From Solea solea (taxonomy: Eukaryota; Chordata; Actinopteri; Pleuronectiformes; Soleidae): a DNA stretch of 64,000 nucleotides. The notes under the pieces are model-generated. The model searched no databases, had not been told where the DNA came from, and saw only the letters and a list, made by a program, of their open reading frames with translations. Shown one piece after another: positions 62,931 to 64,000 of this stretch. The position numbers and the translations under genes were made by a program. Numbering within the stretch: the stretch's first letter is position 1; each line of letters begins with the position of its first letter. The stretch is taken from the NCBI RefSeq assembly GCF_958295425.1, contig NC_081137.1, positions 7,866,738-7,930,737 of the forward strand. Reading direction: 5' to 3'.

Positions 62931-63751
62931 AACCATGAGGACCTTACGTGTACAAAACCACACATATACGCTGTTTAAACAAAAACAAAACCTCACATCC
63001 TCCACACACATAAAACAGATCTATATGGTGCAGCTTTAGTGCAACAAACACTAAAAACCTCAGCGTGACAGGAGCTGCAGGCCAAAAACACAGCGATTCC
63101 AGTGTGTGTTTTTACTTTTCAAACATGCGATTGTTTCATCTGCATGGACATATGCATTTCTCCAGTTTTCCCTTTAAACTGCATCTCATCTGAGTAACCA
63201 CACGCTATAAATAGCTGAGAGCACTCACTGTATAACCCCACTGAGTTTGGGGGGGGGGTGAGGTAGTGGGCCTGCAGATGGTCTATAATGAGTAGGGGGG
63301 TCAACAGTAGGCAGCACTTAAAAGTGTTGTGTATCATCAGAAAGATTCACTTCAGAGCCCGACAATCAGGATACACCAAAGCTTTTGCTGTTTGTAGTCA
63401 TTTCAAAAAGAGGTAAAAAAAAAATAATAATAATAAAACAAATCAAAGTTTGTAATGATTCTTCAACATGTCAGAAATACAGAACCTTACATAAAAGAAA
63501 ACACGAGGTCAAAAACAAACAAACAAGTATTTACAGGTCAAGGTTAACAATATAATGTAGCATTTCTTTATTAAAATATCTAAAAACACTAATGTTATAC
63601 ATATTGGTGAGTGGTGTGTTTACATGACTTTATTTCCATTTAAGTACGTGCTTCTATTCAAGGTAATGGACTGTTTCTTTTTGGACAGCTTTTTATGATT
63701 TTATGTCTGCTTTACCATCACCACTATAACTATAAGAAAATATGACTTTAT

Positions 63752-63901
<150 letters not shown>

Positions 63902-64000
63902 ATGTATACACATGTAAACAAATACTCCATTCTCATTAGTGAAAAAAGAACGCTAGAACGCTATTTGTGTCCTTACTTTTTAAAGCTTCGGACAGCCCTC

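Overview
The window looks like nuclear DNA from a ray-finned (teleost) fish. The genes are intron-split with GT-AG junctions and compact introns. The proteins match vertebrate families, the calcium receptor has the short tail I remember for fish, and the non-coding DNA carries fish-type repeats: a Tc1 remnant, Harbinger-like MITEs, LINE tails and long TA/TG microsatellites. No bacterial, phage or viral gene was seen. Gene names come from remembered family sequences, not from a search.

Left part (1-13 kb): the last two exons of cdc23 (+) meet kif20a (-) tail to tail. Both are cell-cycle genes and lie close together on human 5q31. The kif20a promoter has two CCAAT boxes and a CHR element at canonical G2/M spacing. 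Next, on the - strand, is a cationic amino-acid transporter of the CAT-2 type (slc7a2-like, 11 coding exons).

Middle part (13-43.5 kb): three + strand genes, casr (6 exons, 935 aa), b4galt4 (6 coding exons, 344 aa) and arhgap31/CdGAP (12 exons, 1291 aa). These correspond to a human 3q13-q21 neighbourhood. Their introns hold a Harbinger-like MITE, a short Tc1 remnant, LINE tails and microsatellites.

Right part (43.5-64 kb): a single two-exon homeobox gene, gsx1 (-, 243 aa), in about 20 kb that is otherwise free of recognisable genes. Several complex, unique-looking blocks rich in homeodomain, POU and SOX-type sites flank it and are candidate enhancers. pdx1, the usual ParaHox neighbour, is absent on both sides.

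I found no clearly new biological system. The best leads are the kif20a promoter architecture, an arhgap31 exon whose 3' splice site is preceded by a TG microsatellite instead of a pyrimidine tract, a GC-AG intron and 2B-type exon in the transporter gene, and the candidate regulatory landscape around the isolated gsx1. Exon junctions were assigned by hand from splice signals and reading frame. The summed coding lengths of kif20a, slc7a2, casr, b4galt4, arhgap31 and gsx1 are each an exact multiple of three.
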